Shown: in pieces, positions 1 through 12,805 of the stretch
How positions within the stretch are numbered: position 1 is the first letter of the stretch
Layout: every line of letters begins with the position of its first letter
Assembly (NCBI GenBank): GCA_029465975.1
Contig: CM055728.1
Location: 19,834,328 to 19,898,327 of the forward strand
Direction: 5' to 3'
Length of the DNA stretch: 64,000 bases
Origin: Dallia pectoralis
Taxonomy: Eukaryota; Chordata; Actinopteri; Esociformes; Umbridae
The notes under the pieces: generated by a model
What the model was told of the DNA's origin: nothing
What the model saw: only the letters and a program-made list of their open reading frames with translations
Databases searched by the model: none
Translations under genes and position numbers: made by a program

Positions 1-430
1 TCTAAAGGTTTATTGGAAGAGCTCCTGGGATTGAAAGGCTCATTATTTTCAAAATATTTAACCAACGGTATAAGCAAAACCATATTTAGGCCGTCTTGTG
101 TTCCCATGCATGTTTGTAAGTCGTGTTATTTGCCTAGGCATATACAGAACAACCAATTGCAGTGCGTCTCATCTTAGCATGCTTGTGTGCCATCCATGTT
201 TTTAGCTTATACAACGGGTGTACCCTTGAGGGTACTGCCCCAGTGACAAGCCGTTGTACCCCTAAAGGTACAAATTTTGCACATTTTTTCTGACAGTGTA
301 TGTGCTCTAGAACACATATTTGAATGCAAGCCTTTTGTTTGCATATCTGTGACTCCACGTGCAGGCATATATATCTATGTGTGGGCAAGGCAAGCTACCA
401 AACATGTGTGTGTGTGCGCGTGTGTGTGCC

Positions 431-462
<32 letters not shown>

Positions 463-1880
463 TGTGCGGCAGCAGAAAGAGATGCCCACGCGGTGGCTGC
501 TAGCGCCCTAACACAGACGTGACTGATCCTTTCCAGGGAACACAGCGGAACCATCATTAGCATGCCGTTGTCTCTCCTTTGCTCCCAACACATTTCAACT
601 GTAACATCACTTCTGCTGATGAATAGCGCTGCACTACCTGCGAAAACAAAGCCCATGATTCACAACCGGAGAATATTGAGTCACAGATCGACGCGTATAT
701 CAAACCAATTCTTTTTTTATCGTATTATTTAAAAGGAGAGAATCGTGCATAATATTCCAATCCGGAAAATACTAAAACTGTTTTTGGCCAGGGCTTGTTA
801 GGCTACAGGTCACTTGAGACAGTTTACCCCGAAAAATCAACTGAATGAGTCCAACTCAACCAGACACTAAATCACAGGCAGGAGGTAATATTAGCATAAG
901 GAAATCTTTCAGGACGAGGTAATGCCTATTGATTGCACTCCTGGCCAGCAGGGTTCTGTCGATGGTGCCTGCCCACGCCACATCCTTCATGTACATTTGT
1001 TTTGACGGCTAAAGTGAGACAAGGCGCAATTGAAACGGTTAAAAGAGCTGGGTCCCAGACTAGCGTACATAGGTTTAGATGTCATTATTGATTTTAGTAT
1101 TCTTGCATTACCATTGTTTTTATAGCATACTGAGACAAGACAACTTTAGTGCAAAACCCATCACATTATTGAAAGGTTATAAGAAGTTTCAGATGTTTCC
1201 TAGAATGTTTTCTTTAACCTTTGCTGATGCAAAACATGTTGTCATTCGAGCTTAACCGTATTTAATCATTGTAGAAACCTGATCAGGGTTAGATTGCAAC
1301 CATTTCATTTATTTTATCTTAGAAGAGCGGGTTACATTTGTTATTATTTGCATAATTGCAAGTTGAATATTCTAAAGGACATTTCACTTAAAACCACCAA
1401 TTTTTTACAAGACTAAAACCAGGATTTGTTCAAACACTAAAGTGCATTTTTTTCATGATTCCTTTAATGCCACACACAAGACCAGGAGATTATTCTGCTT
1501 GTATTTTATTAAGTAGAATTGCAAGAGAACACCACTATCCTGTTGTTTGCTGTTATCACCATCCTAAAAAAATGATTTAGTCTCTGAATAATTAAGTGTA
1601 CCTATTGATTCATGAATAAAAGTTGATAAATGCCATAGTTCAACTACGGCAGACAAAAGCAATGTAAACACAAACCATGGCATAACTTTTTACCCTTTAA
1701 AAATATTTTAAAGTTATCCAAGTGGGAAAAAAATATATTATTTTATTATGACTGATATTACAAATATTTCACAACATTGCGATGTCTTGCCTATCGACGA
1801 TGACTGTCAACCATTGTCAATATACCATGGTATCTTCCCAATAACCAACCCTTATCTGTACTTTTAGGGACATTATTTCA
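1..1880. other. Intergenic/intronic DNA without a recognised gene
   Basis: AT-rich sequence with no exon-like segment that I can support on either strand. It contains one alternating purine-pyrimidine tract near 403-468 and nothing else I can name. It may be part of a downstream NPHP4 intron, because NPHP4 runs leftwards out of its last recognised exon at 12806. Confidence 0.5.
403..468. repeat. (TG)n/(CG) microsatellite
   Basis: An interrupted TG dinucleotide run with CGCG islands. Alternating purine-pyrimidine DNA of this kind can adopt Z-form. No gene link is visible. Confidence 0.9.
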
Positions 1881-1889
1881 AGGTTAAGT

Positions 1890-2760
1890 CAGCTAGAGAT
1901 ACGAGGAACAGGTCTGGAGGACAACATGAGTGTATTTTGGCATCAAAAACAAAATCGTCCAAAAATTTCATTTGGAGAATTACAGAAGTTGGTTACATTT
2001 TGGAGCAACCAAGTCTCCAAAACTGCTATTAGACATCCATTTCAAGCAAAAAAGTAAGTAGGATATGTTATTTGAACAAGGGGCCTGTACACGCAGGGAG
2101 GGGCCTGTACACGCAGGGAGGGGCCTGTACACGCAGGGAGGGGCCTGTACACGCAGGGAGGGGCCTGTACACGCAGGGAGGGGCCTGTACACGCAGGGAG
2201 GGGCCTGTACACACAGGGAGGGGCCTGTACACGCAGGGAGGGGCCTGTACACGCAGGGAGGGGCCTGTACACGCAGGGAGGGGCCTGTACACGCAGGGAG
2301 GGGCCTGTACACGCAGGGAGGGGCCTGTACACGCAGGGAGGGGCCTGTACCCGTTTATGTGGTGGCTAAATAGAATTTGAACTTTGATTGCAACTAGATC
2401 CTGTCGGTAATCTGTTGAAAAAGAATACAACGTGTTTAGCCACAACACCAGAAATAAAAGAGGAATGGTCAAGAATGGTGGTGGATGCCTTTTTGCGAGG
2501 CTGTTTTCATTGGCATCATGTAGCAGGCGTCACATACCAGGAGAGTTTAGAGAAATATCAGTCTGCCCTTGACAGGTGGCTAAAACTGGGTGATTGTTGG
2601 ATCTTTCAGCAGGACAATAGTTCAAAGTATTTCTCCAGATCCACACAAACTTCTCTGAATAACCATATAATCAAGCTTTTGCAATGACCATCACTGTCAA
2701 TGGCCCTAAACTCCATTGAAAACCAGCAGGGTGAGGCTGAAGCGGAGACTCAACAAGTGG
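1890..2760 (+). mobile_element. Decayed Tc1-like transposon relic split by a minisatellite
   Basis: Before the minisatellite, 1925-2055 reads like the amino-terminal part of a Tc1 transposase (words such as FGELQKLVTFWS in one frame). After it, 2440-2735 reads like the catalytic part: GCFHWHHVAG, a QQDN motif near 2605 matching the second catalytic Asp region, and a following stretch resembling the WPSQSP..NPIEN block with stops and substitutions. The frame is broken several times and no terminal repeats are recognised, so this is dead. The family assignment rests on the QQDN and IEN-like words; boundaries are approximate. Confidence 0.6.
2080..2350. repeat. 20-bp minisatellite, about 13.5 units
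   Basis: The unit ggggcctgtacacgcaggga repeats head-to-tail with almost no divergence; one unit near 2211-2220 has a single G-to-A change. It sits between the two halves of the Tc1 relic. Since 20 is not a multiple of 3, all frames stay open across it, producing spurious reading frames on both strands. Confidence 0.97.
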
Positions 2761-5009
2761 GGACTAAGGACTTGTGTTTGTCCTCTTGCTCCTTTTTCTT
2801 GTGCTCCCCTGAGTTCTTCTGACCCCTCACCAAGACGATTGATACGAACATCATCAGTCCTAAATATAGGTAGAATTGCATCCAGGGGAACCTTTTCACA
2901 AAATTAAATAGAATACATTGCACCATAATAAAGCTGTGTCCTCTAGATACAAATATCTTCTGTATATCAATCTGGGACTTGAACAGGGAAAAAAGGACTA
3001 AATGCACCAATATACATATCCAGTGTTCTCTCTTTATCTTATCTTCGTCTTTATTCCACCTCTCTCCTACCCCAATTTGTACTGCAACTAAGAACTGGAA
3101 TGTATTGCAGGCTTAAGGTGTTAGCATCACCTCCAAGATAACTGATGATGATGATGATGAGGATGATGACAATCTAGCACTAGTACAAGTTACACGTTTC
3201 AATTAAAGTCTGCAGTCATCCTTGATGCTGCATACATTAGCACCTTCCTGTGCAGATGAAATGCTGCAGACAGAACAACAACCGCACTGACGTTTCGCTA
3301 GAGAGCAAAATGAGTTCATTTTGTTATTTGAACAAATCCACATAAGACAAAAAGGTGTTAAAGGGGTAAAAAGTGTGTAATTGATTCATTTTAACACCTG
3401 TCTTCACTCAAAAAAGTCAAAGGATGTTTCTTGTACTGGAAGTTTATTTGAGCACCTAAGTCTGTTCTACTCTAACAATGTTTATATTGGGAGAGTGAAC
3501 TGAACCAAGTGTGTGTAGCCGAAGTTTTAACGCTAGAGCAGTTTTAGTGAATACATGGCACTGTCTGTAATCATGTTAAAAGCCACCCAGTGACTCCTGA
3601 ATCCCAAGTGATATGTACCCTCACCATTTCAATGGTATCCTTTGAGCAATAACAATTCTAACAGGATTCTTAAAAGACATCAATGGGAAATTCATGTGCC
3701 GGTAAGTCTTTTGTTTGACTTGTCCTGTACAGTCCTTTTTGATGACAGATTGACGCAATGACAATTAAGAACCGGAGGGAAATGTTCAAGCTGATCGCAG
3801 TAAGAGTATGTATTGCAGCGCAAGCTTCCTTTGTGGATGAGCATTTAAATGAAAAATATGTATGTATATTTGTGTAAAACCCTATTGAGCAATGATGCAG
3901 ACAATGACTAATATCTAGGTAATACAACCTTATATTAACTTTAACAACAAAACACGTGTTATGGATGTGTCATAAATGAACAGGCATGCAGCATTATGGG
4001 CAAAAGTCAATGAATCTGAAAATCAAATCTTAAGGTAAAATATGAACAGCTACTTTTAATGTATAAGTACATACAAAAAAATCTATTAAAAAATATACAG
4101 GAATGTTCCCATTTACGTTATAGAGTAAAACTGACCATTAATGACCTGATATTTTCTGTCATGGATATGATTTTGTGCAAAATTTTTATTCATCACAAAA
4201 ATGTATTGACTGAATTTCCGATAATACTTATGTTGTCATCAAAAAACTAGGCGTAATTCAAAGGGCCAGGAAATTGGTAACGATGTGCAAAGTCCATGTA
4301 ATTTGCTAGAAAGTAGCTGACTATAAATTGTTTTTTCATGCTCAGTTTAACCTTGAAGCGGAATTGCCTTTATCTTGAAAATTCTAAACAATGCCTCTGT
4401 GTGTGTCCTAGCTTTCATAACCAAAACATGTAATGTAATCGATCAACAACAAAAAACGCTCACAAAAAAATGTCCCTTTTAAAAGCTCTGTCAAATCAAA
4501 GCAAAACAATGTTGCCAATGTTGCGGTGCGAGCCAGAACAGCATTGGGCTAAGGCCCAAGGAATAACCACCTGAACCAGAGCTGCAAAATTGAGCCCTCG
4601 AACGCAGCCCAGCTACCATTCCTAAATGCAGGTTGACTGCTTCGATGTAACCAGACAACCGCCTTCCCCCAATCAAGATGTCACAGGAAGGTTAACAGGG
4701 CCCCCAGGTGGGAGTGTAAGACTAAAGAAGGGAGGGATAATAATCACAGCTTGTTTTCTCCGGTTACGATTACATTTCTTCTACTTTTTTAAGATAAATG
4801 CTCAGGACAGTGGCACTATGTCCGTTCCCTGAGCCTCTGTCGGTTACACATCCTATACTGGCATCTGTGGCTGAAGCATAACATGTACGGGGAGGGATTG
4901 GAACCAAAATAACACCACCAGGAGACTGGTCAGGATTCAGGGAAAGATGAACAGGCAAATTACACAGACATTCTTAAAGTGACCCTGATCTACAGTACAC
5001 AGGACCTCT
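2761..5009. other. Non-coding stretch with a short GAT repeat
   Basis: No supported exon or RNA gene. A short (GAT)n run lies near 3141-3169. The reading frames at 3670-3927 and 4491-4676 on the minus strand have no family match that I recognise and no convincing splice sites. Confidence 0.5.
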
Positions 5010-8000
5010 GATATGTGGAGTTAAATATTGTCCCAGTTCAAGTCCATACCGTAATCTAGTCAACAATGTGTGGAGAGTTAAATATTGTCCCAGTTAAAGT
5101 CCATACCATAATCCAGTCAAATATGTGGACAGTTAAATATTGTCCCAGTTAAAGTCCATACCATAATCCAGTCAAATATGTGGACAGTTAAATATTGTCC
5201 CAGTTAAAGTCCATACCATAATCCAGTCAAATATGTGGAGAGTTAAATATTGTCCCAGTTAAAGTCCATACCATAATCCAGTCAAATATGTGGACAGTTA
5301 AATATTGTCCCAGTTAAAGTCCATACCATAATCCAGTCAAATATGTGGAGAGTTAAATATTGTCCCAGTTAAAGTCCATACCATAATCCAGTCAAATATG
5401 TGGACAGTTAAATATTGTCCCAGTTAAAGTCCATACCATAATCCAGTCAACAATATGTGGAGAGTTAAATATTGTCCCAGTTAAAGTCCATACCATAATC
5501 CAGTCAACAATATGTGGAAAGTTAAATATTGTCCCAGTTAAAGTCCATACCATAATCCAGTCAAATATGTGGACAGTTAAATATTGTCCCAGTTAAAGTC
5601 CATACCATAATCCAGTCAAATATGTGGAGAGTTAAATATTGTCCCAGTTAAAGTCCATACCATAATCCAGTCAACAATATGTGGAGAGTTAAATATTGTC
5701 CCAGTTAAAGCCCATACCATAATCCAGTCAAATATGTGGACAGTTAAATATTGTCCCAGTTAAAGTCCATACCATAATCCAGTCAAATATGTGGAGAGTT
5801 AAATATTGTCCCAGTTAAAGTCCATACCATAATCCAGTCAAATATGTGGACAGTTAAATATTGTCCCAGTTAAAGTCCATACCATAATCCAGTCAACAAT
5901 ATGTGGAGAGTTAAATATTGTCCCAGTTAAAGTCCATACCATAATCCAGTCAAATATGTGGACAGTTAAATATTGTCCCAGTTAAAGTCCATACCATAAT
6001 CCAGTCAAATATGTGGACAGTTAAATATTGTCCCAGTTAAAGTCCATACCATAATCCAGTCAAATATGTGGACAGTTAAATATTGTCCCAGTTAAAATCC
6101 ATACCGTAATCCAGTCAAATATGTGGAGAGTTAAATATTGTCCCAGTTAAAGCCCATACCATAATCCAGTCAAATATGTGGAGAGTTAAATATTGTCCCA
6201 GTTAAAGTCCATACCATAATCCAGTCAAATATGTGGACAGTTAAATATTGTCCCAGTTAAAGTCCATACCATAATCCAGTCAACAATATGTGGAGAGTTA
6301 AATATTGTCCCAGTTAAAGTCCATACCATAATCCAGTCAAATATGTGGAAAGTTAAATATTGTCCCAGTTAAAGTCCATACCGTAATCCAGTCAAATATG
6401 TGGACAGTTAAATATTGTCCCAGTTAAAGTCCATACCATAATCCAGTCAAATATGTGGACAGTTAAATATTGTCCCAGTTAAAATCCATACCGTAATCCA
6501 GTCAACAATATGTGGAAAGTTAAATATTGTCCCAGTTAAAGCCCATACCGTAATCCAGTCAACAATATGTGGAGAGTTAAATATTGTCCCAGTTAAAGTC
6601 CATACCATAATCCAGTCAAATATGTGGACAGTTAAATATTGTCCCAGTTAAAGTCCATACCATAATCCAGTCAAATATGTGGACAGTTAAATATTGTCCC
6701 AGTTAAAATCCATACCGTAATCCAGTCAACAATATGTGGAAAGTTAAATATTGTCCCAGTTAAAGCCCATACCGTAATCCAGTCAAATATGTGGAACGTT
6801 AAATATTGTCCCAGTTAAAATCCATACCATAATCCAGTCAAATATGTGGAGAGTTAAATATTGTCCCAGTTAAAGCCCATACCGTAATCCAGTCAAATAT
6901 GTGGACAGTTAAATATTGTCCCAGTTAAAGCCCATACCATAATCCAGTCAAATATGTGGACAGTTAAATATTGTCCCAGTTAAAGTCCATACCATAATCC
7001 AGTCAACAATATGTGGAAAGTTAAATATTGTCCCAGTTAAAGCCCATACCGTAATCCAGTCAAATATGTGGAGAGTTAAATATTGTCCCAGTTAAAGCCC
7101 ATACCATAATCCAGTCAAATATGTGGACAGTTAAATATTGTCCCAGTTAAAGTCCATACCATAATCCAGTCAAATATGTGGACAGTTAAATATTGTCCCA
7201 GTTAAAGTCCATACCAGTAAATATGTGGACCAGTCAACCATAATGTCAAAATATGTGGACAGTTAAATATTGTCCCAGTTAAAATCCATACCGTAATCCA
7301 GTCAACAATATGTGGAAAGTTAAATATTGTCCCAGTTAAAGCCCATACCGTAATCCAGTCAAATATGTGGACAGTTAAATATTGTCCCAGTTAAAGTCCA
7401 TACCATAATCCAGTCAAATATGTGGAGAGTTAAATATTGTCCCAGTTAAAGCCCATACCGTAATCCAGTCAAATATGTGGAGAGTTAAATATTGTCCCAG
7501 TTAAAGTCCATACCATAATCCAGTCAAATATGTGGAGAGTTAAATATTGTCCCAGTTAAAGTCCATACCATAATCCAGTCAACAATATGTGGAGAGTTAA
7601 ATATTGTCCCAGTTAAAGCCCATACCATAATCCAGTCAAATATGTGGACAGTTAAATATTGTCCCAGTTAAAGTCCATACCATAATCCAGTCAAATATGT
7701 GGAGAGTTAAATATTGTCCCAGTTAAAGTCCATACCATAATCCAGTCAAATATGTGGACAGTTAAATATTGTCCCAGTTAAAGTCCATACCATAATCCAG
7801 TCAACAATATGTGGAGAGTTAAATATTGTCCCAGTTAAAGTCCATACCATAATCCAGTCAAATATGTGGACAGTTAAATATTGTCCCAGTTAAAGTCCAT
7901 ACCATAATCCAGTCAAATATGTGGACAGTTAAATATTGTCCCAGTTAAAGTCCATACCATAATCCAGTCAAATATGTGGACAGTTAAATATTGTCCCAGT

Positions 8001-11000
8001 TAAAATCCATACCGTAATCCAGTCAACAATATGTGGAAAGTTAAATATTGTCCCAGTTAAAGCCCATACCGTAATCCAGTCAAATATGTGGACAGTTAAA
8101 TATTGTCCCAGTTAAAGTCCATACCATAATCCAGTCAAATATGTGGAGAGTTAAATATTGTCCCAGTTAAAGCCCATACCGTAATCCAGTCAAATATGTG
8201 GAGAGTTAAATATTGTCCCAGTTAAAGTCCATACCATAATCCAGTCAAATATGTGGAGAGTTAAATATTGTCCCAGTTAAAGCCCATACCATAATCCAGT
8301 CAAATATGTGGAGAGTTAAATATTGTCCCAGTTAAAGTCCATACCATAATCCAGTCAAATATGTGGACAGTTAAATATTGTCCCAGTTAAAGTCCATACC
8401 ATAATCCAGTCAACAATATGTGGAGAGTTAAATATTGTCCCAGTTAAAGTCCATACCATAATCCAGTCAAATATGTGGACAGTTAAATATTGTCCCAGTT
8501 AAAGTCCATACCATAATCCAGTCAAATATGTGGACAGTTAAATATTGTCCCAGTTAAAGTCCATACCATAATCCATAAATATGTGGACCCCAGTAAAATC
8601 CATCCAGTCAACAATATGTGGAAAGTTAAATATTGTCCCAGTTAAAGCCCATACCATAATCCAGTCAACAATATGTGGAGAGTTAAATATTGTCCCAGTT
8701 AAAGTCCATACCATAATCCAGTCAAATATGTGGACAGTTAAATATTGTCCCAGTTAAAGTCCATACCATAATCCAGTCAAATATGTGGACAGTTAAATAT
8801 TGTCCCAGTTAAAATCCATACCGTAATCCAGTCAACAATATGTGGAAAGTTAAATATTGTCCCAGTTAAAGCCCATACCGTAATCCAGTCAAATATGTGG
8901 AACGTTAAATATTGTCCCAGTTAAAATCCATACCATAATCCAGTCAAATATGTGGAGAGTTAAATATTGTCCCAGTTAAAGCCCATACCGTAATCCAGTC
9001 AAATATGTGGACAGTTAAATATTGTCCCAGTTAAAGCCCATACCATAATCCAGTCAAATATGTGGACAGTTAAATATTGTCCCAGTTAAAGTCCATACCA
9101 TAATCCAGTCAACAATATGTGGAAAGTTAAATATTGTCCCAGTTAAAGCCCATACCGTAATCCAGTCAAATATGTGGAGAGTTAAATATTGTCCCAGTTA
9201 AAGCCCATACCATAATCCAGTCAAATATGTGGACAGTTAAATATTGTCCCAGTTAAAGTCCATACCATAATCCAGTCAAATATGTGGAGAGTTAAATATT
9301 GTCCCAGTTAAAGCCCATACCGTAATCCAGTCAAATATGTGGACAGTTAAATATTGTCCCAGTTAAAGTCCATACCATAATCCAGTCAAATATGTGGACA
9401 GTTAAATATTGTCCCAGTTAAAGCCCATACCGTAATCCAGTCAAATATGTGGAAAGTTAAATATTGTCCCAGTTAAAGTCCATACCATAATCCAGTCAAA
9501 TATGTGGAGAGTTAAATATTGTCCCAGTTAAAGTCCATACCATAATCCAGTCAAATATGTGGAGAGTTAAATATTGTCCCAGTTAAAGTCCATACCATAA
9601 TCCAGTCAAATATGTGGACAGTTAAATATTGTCCCAGTTAAAGTCCATACCATAATCCAGTCAACAATATGTGGAGAGTTAAATATTGTCCCAGTTAAAG
9701 TCCATACCATAATCCAGTCAAATATGTGGACAGTTAAATATTGTCCCAGTTAAAGTCCATACCATAATCCAGTCAAATATGTGGACAGTTAAATATTGTC
9801 CCAGTTAAAGTCCATACCATAATCCAGTCAAATATGTGGACAGTTAAATATTGTCCCAGTTAAAATCCATACCGTAATCCAGTCAACAATATGTGGAAAG
9901 TTAAATATTGTCCCAGTTAAAGCCCATACCATAATCCAGTCAAATATGTGGACAGTTAAATATTGTCCCAGTTAAAGCCCATACCGTAATCCAGTCAAAT
10001 ATGTGGACAGTTAAATATTGTCCCAGTTAAAGTCCATACCATAATCCAGTCAAATATGTGGAGAGTTAAATATTGTCCCAGTTAAAGCCCATACCGTAAT
10101 CCAGTCAAATATGTGGAGAGTTAAATATTGTCCCAGTTAAAGCCCATACCGTAATCCAGTCAAATATGTGGACAGTTAAATATTGTCCCAGTTAAAGTCC
10201 ATACCATAATCCAGTCAAATATGTGGACAGTTAAATATTGTCCCAGTTAAAGTCCATACCATAATCCAGTCAACAATATGTGGAAAGTTAAATATTGTCC
10301 CAGTTAAAGCCCATACCATAATCCAGTCAAATATGTGGACAGTTAAATATTGTCCCAGTTAAAGCCCATACCATAATCCAGTCAAATATGTGGACAGTTA
10401 AATATTGTCCCAGTTAAAGTCCATACCATAATCCAGTCAAATATGTGGACAGTTAAATATTGTCCCAGTTAAAGTCCATACCATAATCCAGTCAACAATA
10501 TGTGGAAAGTTAAATATTGTCCCAGTTAAAGTCCATACCGTAATCCAGTCAAATATGTGGACAGTTAAATATTGTCCCAGTTAAAGCCCATACCATAATC
10601 CAGTCAAATATGTGGACAGTTAAATATTGTCCCAGTTAAAGTCCATACCATAATCCAGTCAACAATATGTGGAAAGTTAAATATTGTCCCAGTTAAAGCC
10701 CATACCATAATCCAGTCAAATATGTGGACAGTTAAATATTGTCCCAGTTAAAGTCCATACCATAATCCAGTCAAATATGTGGACAGTTAAATATTGTCCC
10801 AGTTAAAGCCCATACCGTAATCCAGTCAAATATGTGGAGAGTTAAATATTGTCCCAGTTAAAGTCCATACCATAATCCAGTCAAATATGTGGAGAGTTAA
10901 ATATTGTCCCAGTTAAAGTCCATACCATAATCCAGTCAAATATGTGGACAGTTAAATATTGTCCCAGTTAAAGCCCATACCATAATCCAGTCAAATATGT

Positions 11001-11081
11001 GGAGAGTTAAATATTGTCCCAGTTAAAGCCCATACCGTAATCCAGTCAAATATGTGGAGAGTTAAATATTGTCCCAGTTAA
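5010..11081. repeat. 55/57-bp satellite array with higher-order structure
   Basis: About 6.07 kb of head-to-tail units beginning like gttaaatattgtcccagtta. The basic unit is 55 bp; a second class has 'caacaatatg' in place of 'caaatatg', giving 57 bp. Units vary at a few fixed places: GTCC/GCCC/ATCC, CCATAA/CCGTAA, and the bases after TGTGG (ACAG, AGAG, AAAG, AACG). Combinations of these variants recur in order, showing higher-order duplication. Roughly 109 units are present. The array stops abruptly at 11081 against a Tc1 fragment. No reading frame of note runs through it. It probably lies in a NPHP4 intron, which I infer only from gene orientation. Confidence 0.97.
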
Positions 11082-11082
11082 A

Positions 11083-11245
11083 TTGCTGTTCACCAAAGTT
11101 CCCAATCCAATTTGACAGAACTTGATGAATTAAGATAAGAATAAGCAAAAAACTTGCAAAACTGGTAGAGACTGGATCAAACAGACAAATGTCTGTAATT
11201 GCAGCCAAAAGTGCCTCTACCAAATATGGCAAATATTTCAAAACT
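11083..11245 (+). mobile_element. Tc1 transposase 3' fragment at the satellite edge
   Basis: Read on the plus strand, the segment gives AVHQSSQSNLTELDELR then a stop, and later VIAAKSASTKYG. These match the last 50 or so residues of the intact Tc1 transposase in this window (AVHKRSPSNLTELE and VIAAKGGATKY). It is a truncated relic whose 5' side is replaced directly by satellite DNA. Confidence 0.7.
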
Positions 11246-12805
11246 GTAATCAAGGATATGTCAACATTGGACACCAGTTTGGTGCATTAATGATGAGTTA
11301 AAACAGAAAACCATCAGGCTACGAGTCTGATAAACTAACAAATAAATAACTTTGATGTATAGCTTACAGCACATACAGACAAGACATATGGCTACATCAA
11401 ACTGTTCAGGTTCATATTAGTCATGATATTCTTCCATTGTTCAAAATAATGCTCTGTTAACAATAAAAAACTATACAATGCTATACAAATTACACAAAAG
11501 AAAACCAGCGAAAAGACACCTCATCTACTGGCCGGGCATTTTTCAACAATAGCAAACCATTTACAAAATGTCTTTCAATATCGTGTTTTAATACAATTAG
11601 CTTTTTACTGCATTTGTATCTAAAAACTTGAGAAATATGTAAACAAGAATTAAATCATACAATTTTTCAACAAAGATGTGTGTGTAGCGGTATTGACCTG
11701 TTGATACCTGCTGGGGAGGTCTTACAGTCTCTGCTATTAAAGAGAGACAGCTATCCCACCACATTTCATATTACCTTCATGCCAATAATTATGTGACCAT
11801 TGGCTCGGTCTAAAGATTCCCTAATCTAATATGGTGGCCTTTTTACGTTGGTCAGAGTACTCACTCTGTCTGCTGCTCTGCTGGTCATCTTAGCATGGCG
11901 TTTCTAACCCCACGTATGCAGAGTAATTAGTACTGCATACCTTGCTCATTGCCAAATATTGCAAATATTATAGTACAGTTTAAATGTACTACAGTCCAAT
12001 ACTTCATATGTGCCCTAGAATTTATATGTGTATTGTTAAGTATTTCTCTCCAAAAAAAAAAAAAAAAATAACGGCAAAATGGATCTACCACAAAAATCGT
12101 ATCGTAGCCCTCACATACATCTAGTACCAAAACCAGTTGCCAAGTCACTAGGGTGAGCCCAATGACAGAACACAATGAGGAAAGAAGCTTTACCAGAAAT
12201 GCACGTCGTAATAAGTCTCCATCATGAGGGTTCACTAATGGGCCAAGTGGCACTACTGCAAACCAGCACAGATATGAAGGGTGTGACAGCATCATGATGT
12301 CAATTCTAATGATATCCCAGCCATCCACTGATGTATATCATCCAAGTCAGGGCAGACAGAAAGATAGGGCCAAAGATAGGACCTGCACAACTGCACCGGG
12401 CAAATAATTGCAAGCGCATGGCTGCACCTGTCAAATATGGTTAAGTGTCCAGTCTCCTTGGATGGGAAGGATAGAGAGGACCTCATTTGTATGGTTATAT
12501 GCTCGTGTGGCATTGAAGGAATTGTCAAATTGTGTACAGTAACAGACATCTTCACATAATAATAATCAAATATAGTCCGAAGACTGTGCGGCTTTTACTT
12601 ATTTTGAGGGCCCCAAAGGAACGACATAATGTGTGAATATAAATGCCTGATGATACACAGTAGGTGAGAGGAAACTAACTGTGTTTGTCATTACATTTGA
12701 GAGATACCGGGATTGCAACAACAAACTAGTACAAACATGTAAACCATCAATACATACCACGGGTGTTCTGCGTGAGAAACTGGGATTGCATGATGTGGTT
12801 CTCAC
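11246..12805. other. Presumed NPHP4 intron sequence, no gene seen
   Basis: Lies downstream (leftwards) of the last recognised NPHP4 exon. It contains a poly-A tract at about 12052-12069. Minus-strand reading frames at 11927-12555 have no match to NPHP4 or any family I know. I searched by eye for the next NPHP4 exon and did not find a convincing one. Confidence 0.5.

Noticed and set aside
277..656. Frames rich in His-Thr or Val-Cys
   Set aside because: They are translations of the TG microsatellite.
870..1010. Possible further NPHP4 exon on the minus strand (frame with DVAWAGTIDRTLLARS)
   Set aside because: Only a faint similarity, a short frame and no clear splice pair; it could not be aligned with NPHP4 with confidence.
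5010..11081. Possible CRISPR array
   Set aside because: Units adjoin each other with no unique spacers, and the genome is a vertebrate one; this is an ordinary tandem satellite.
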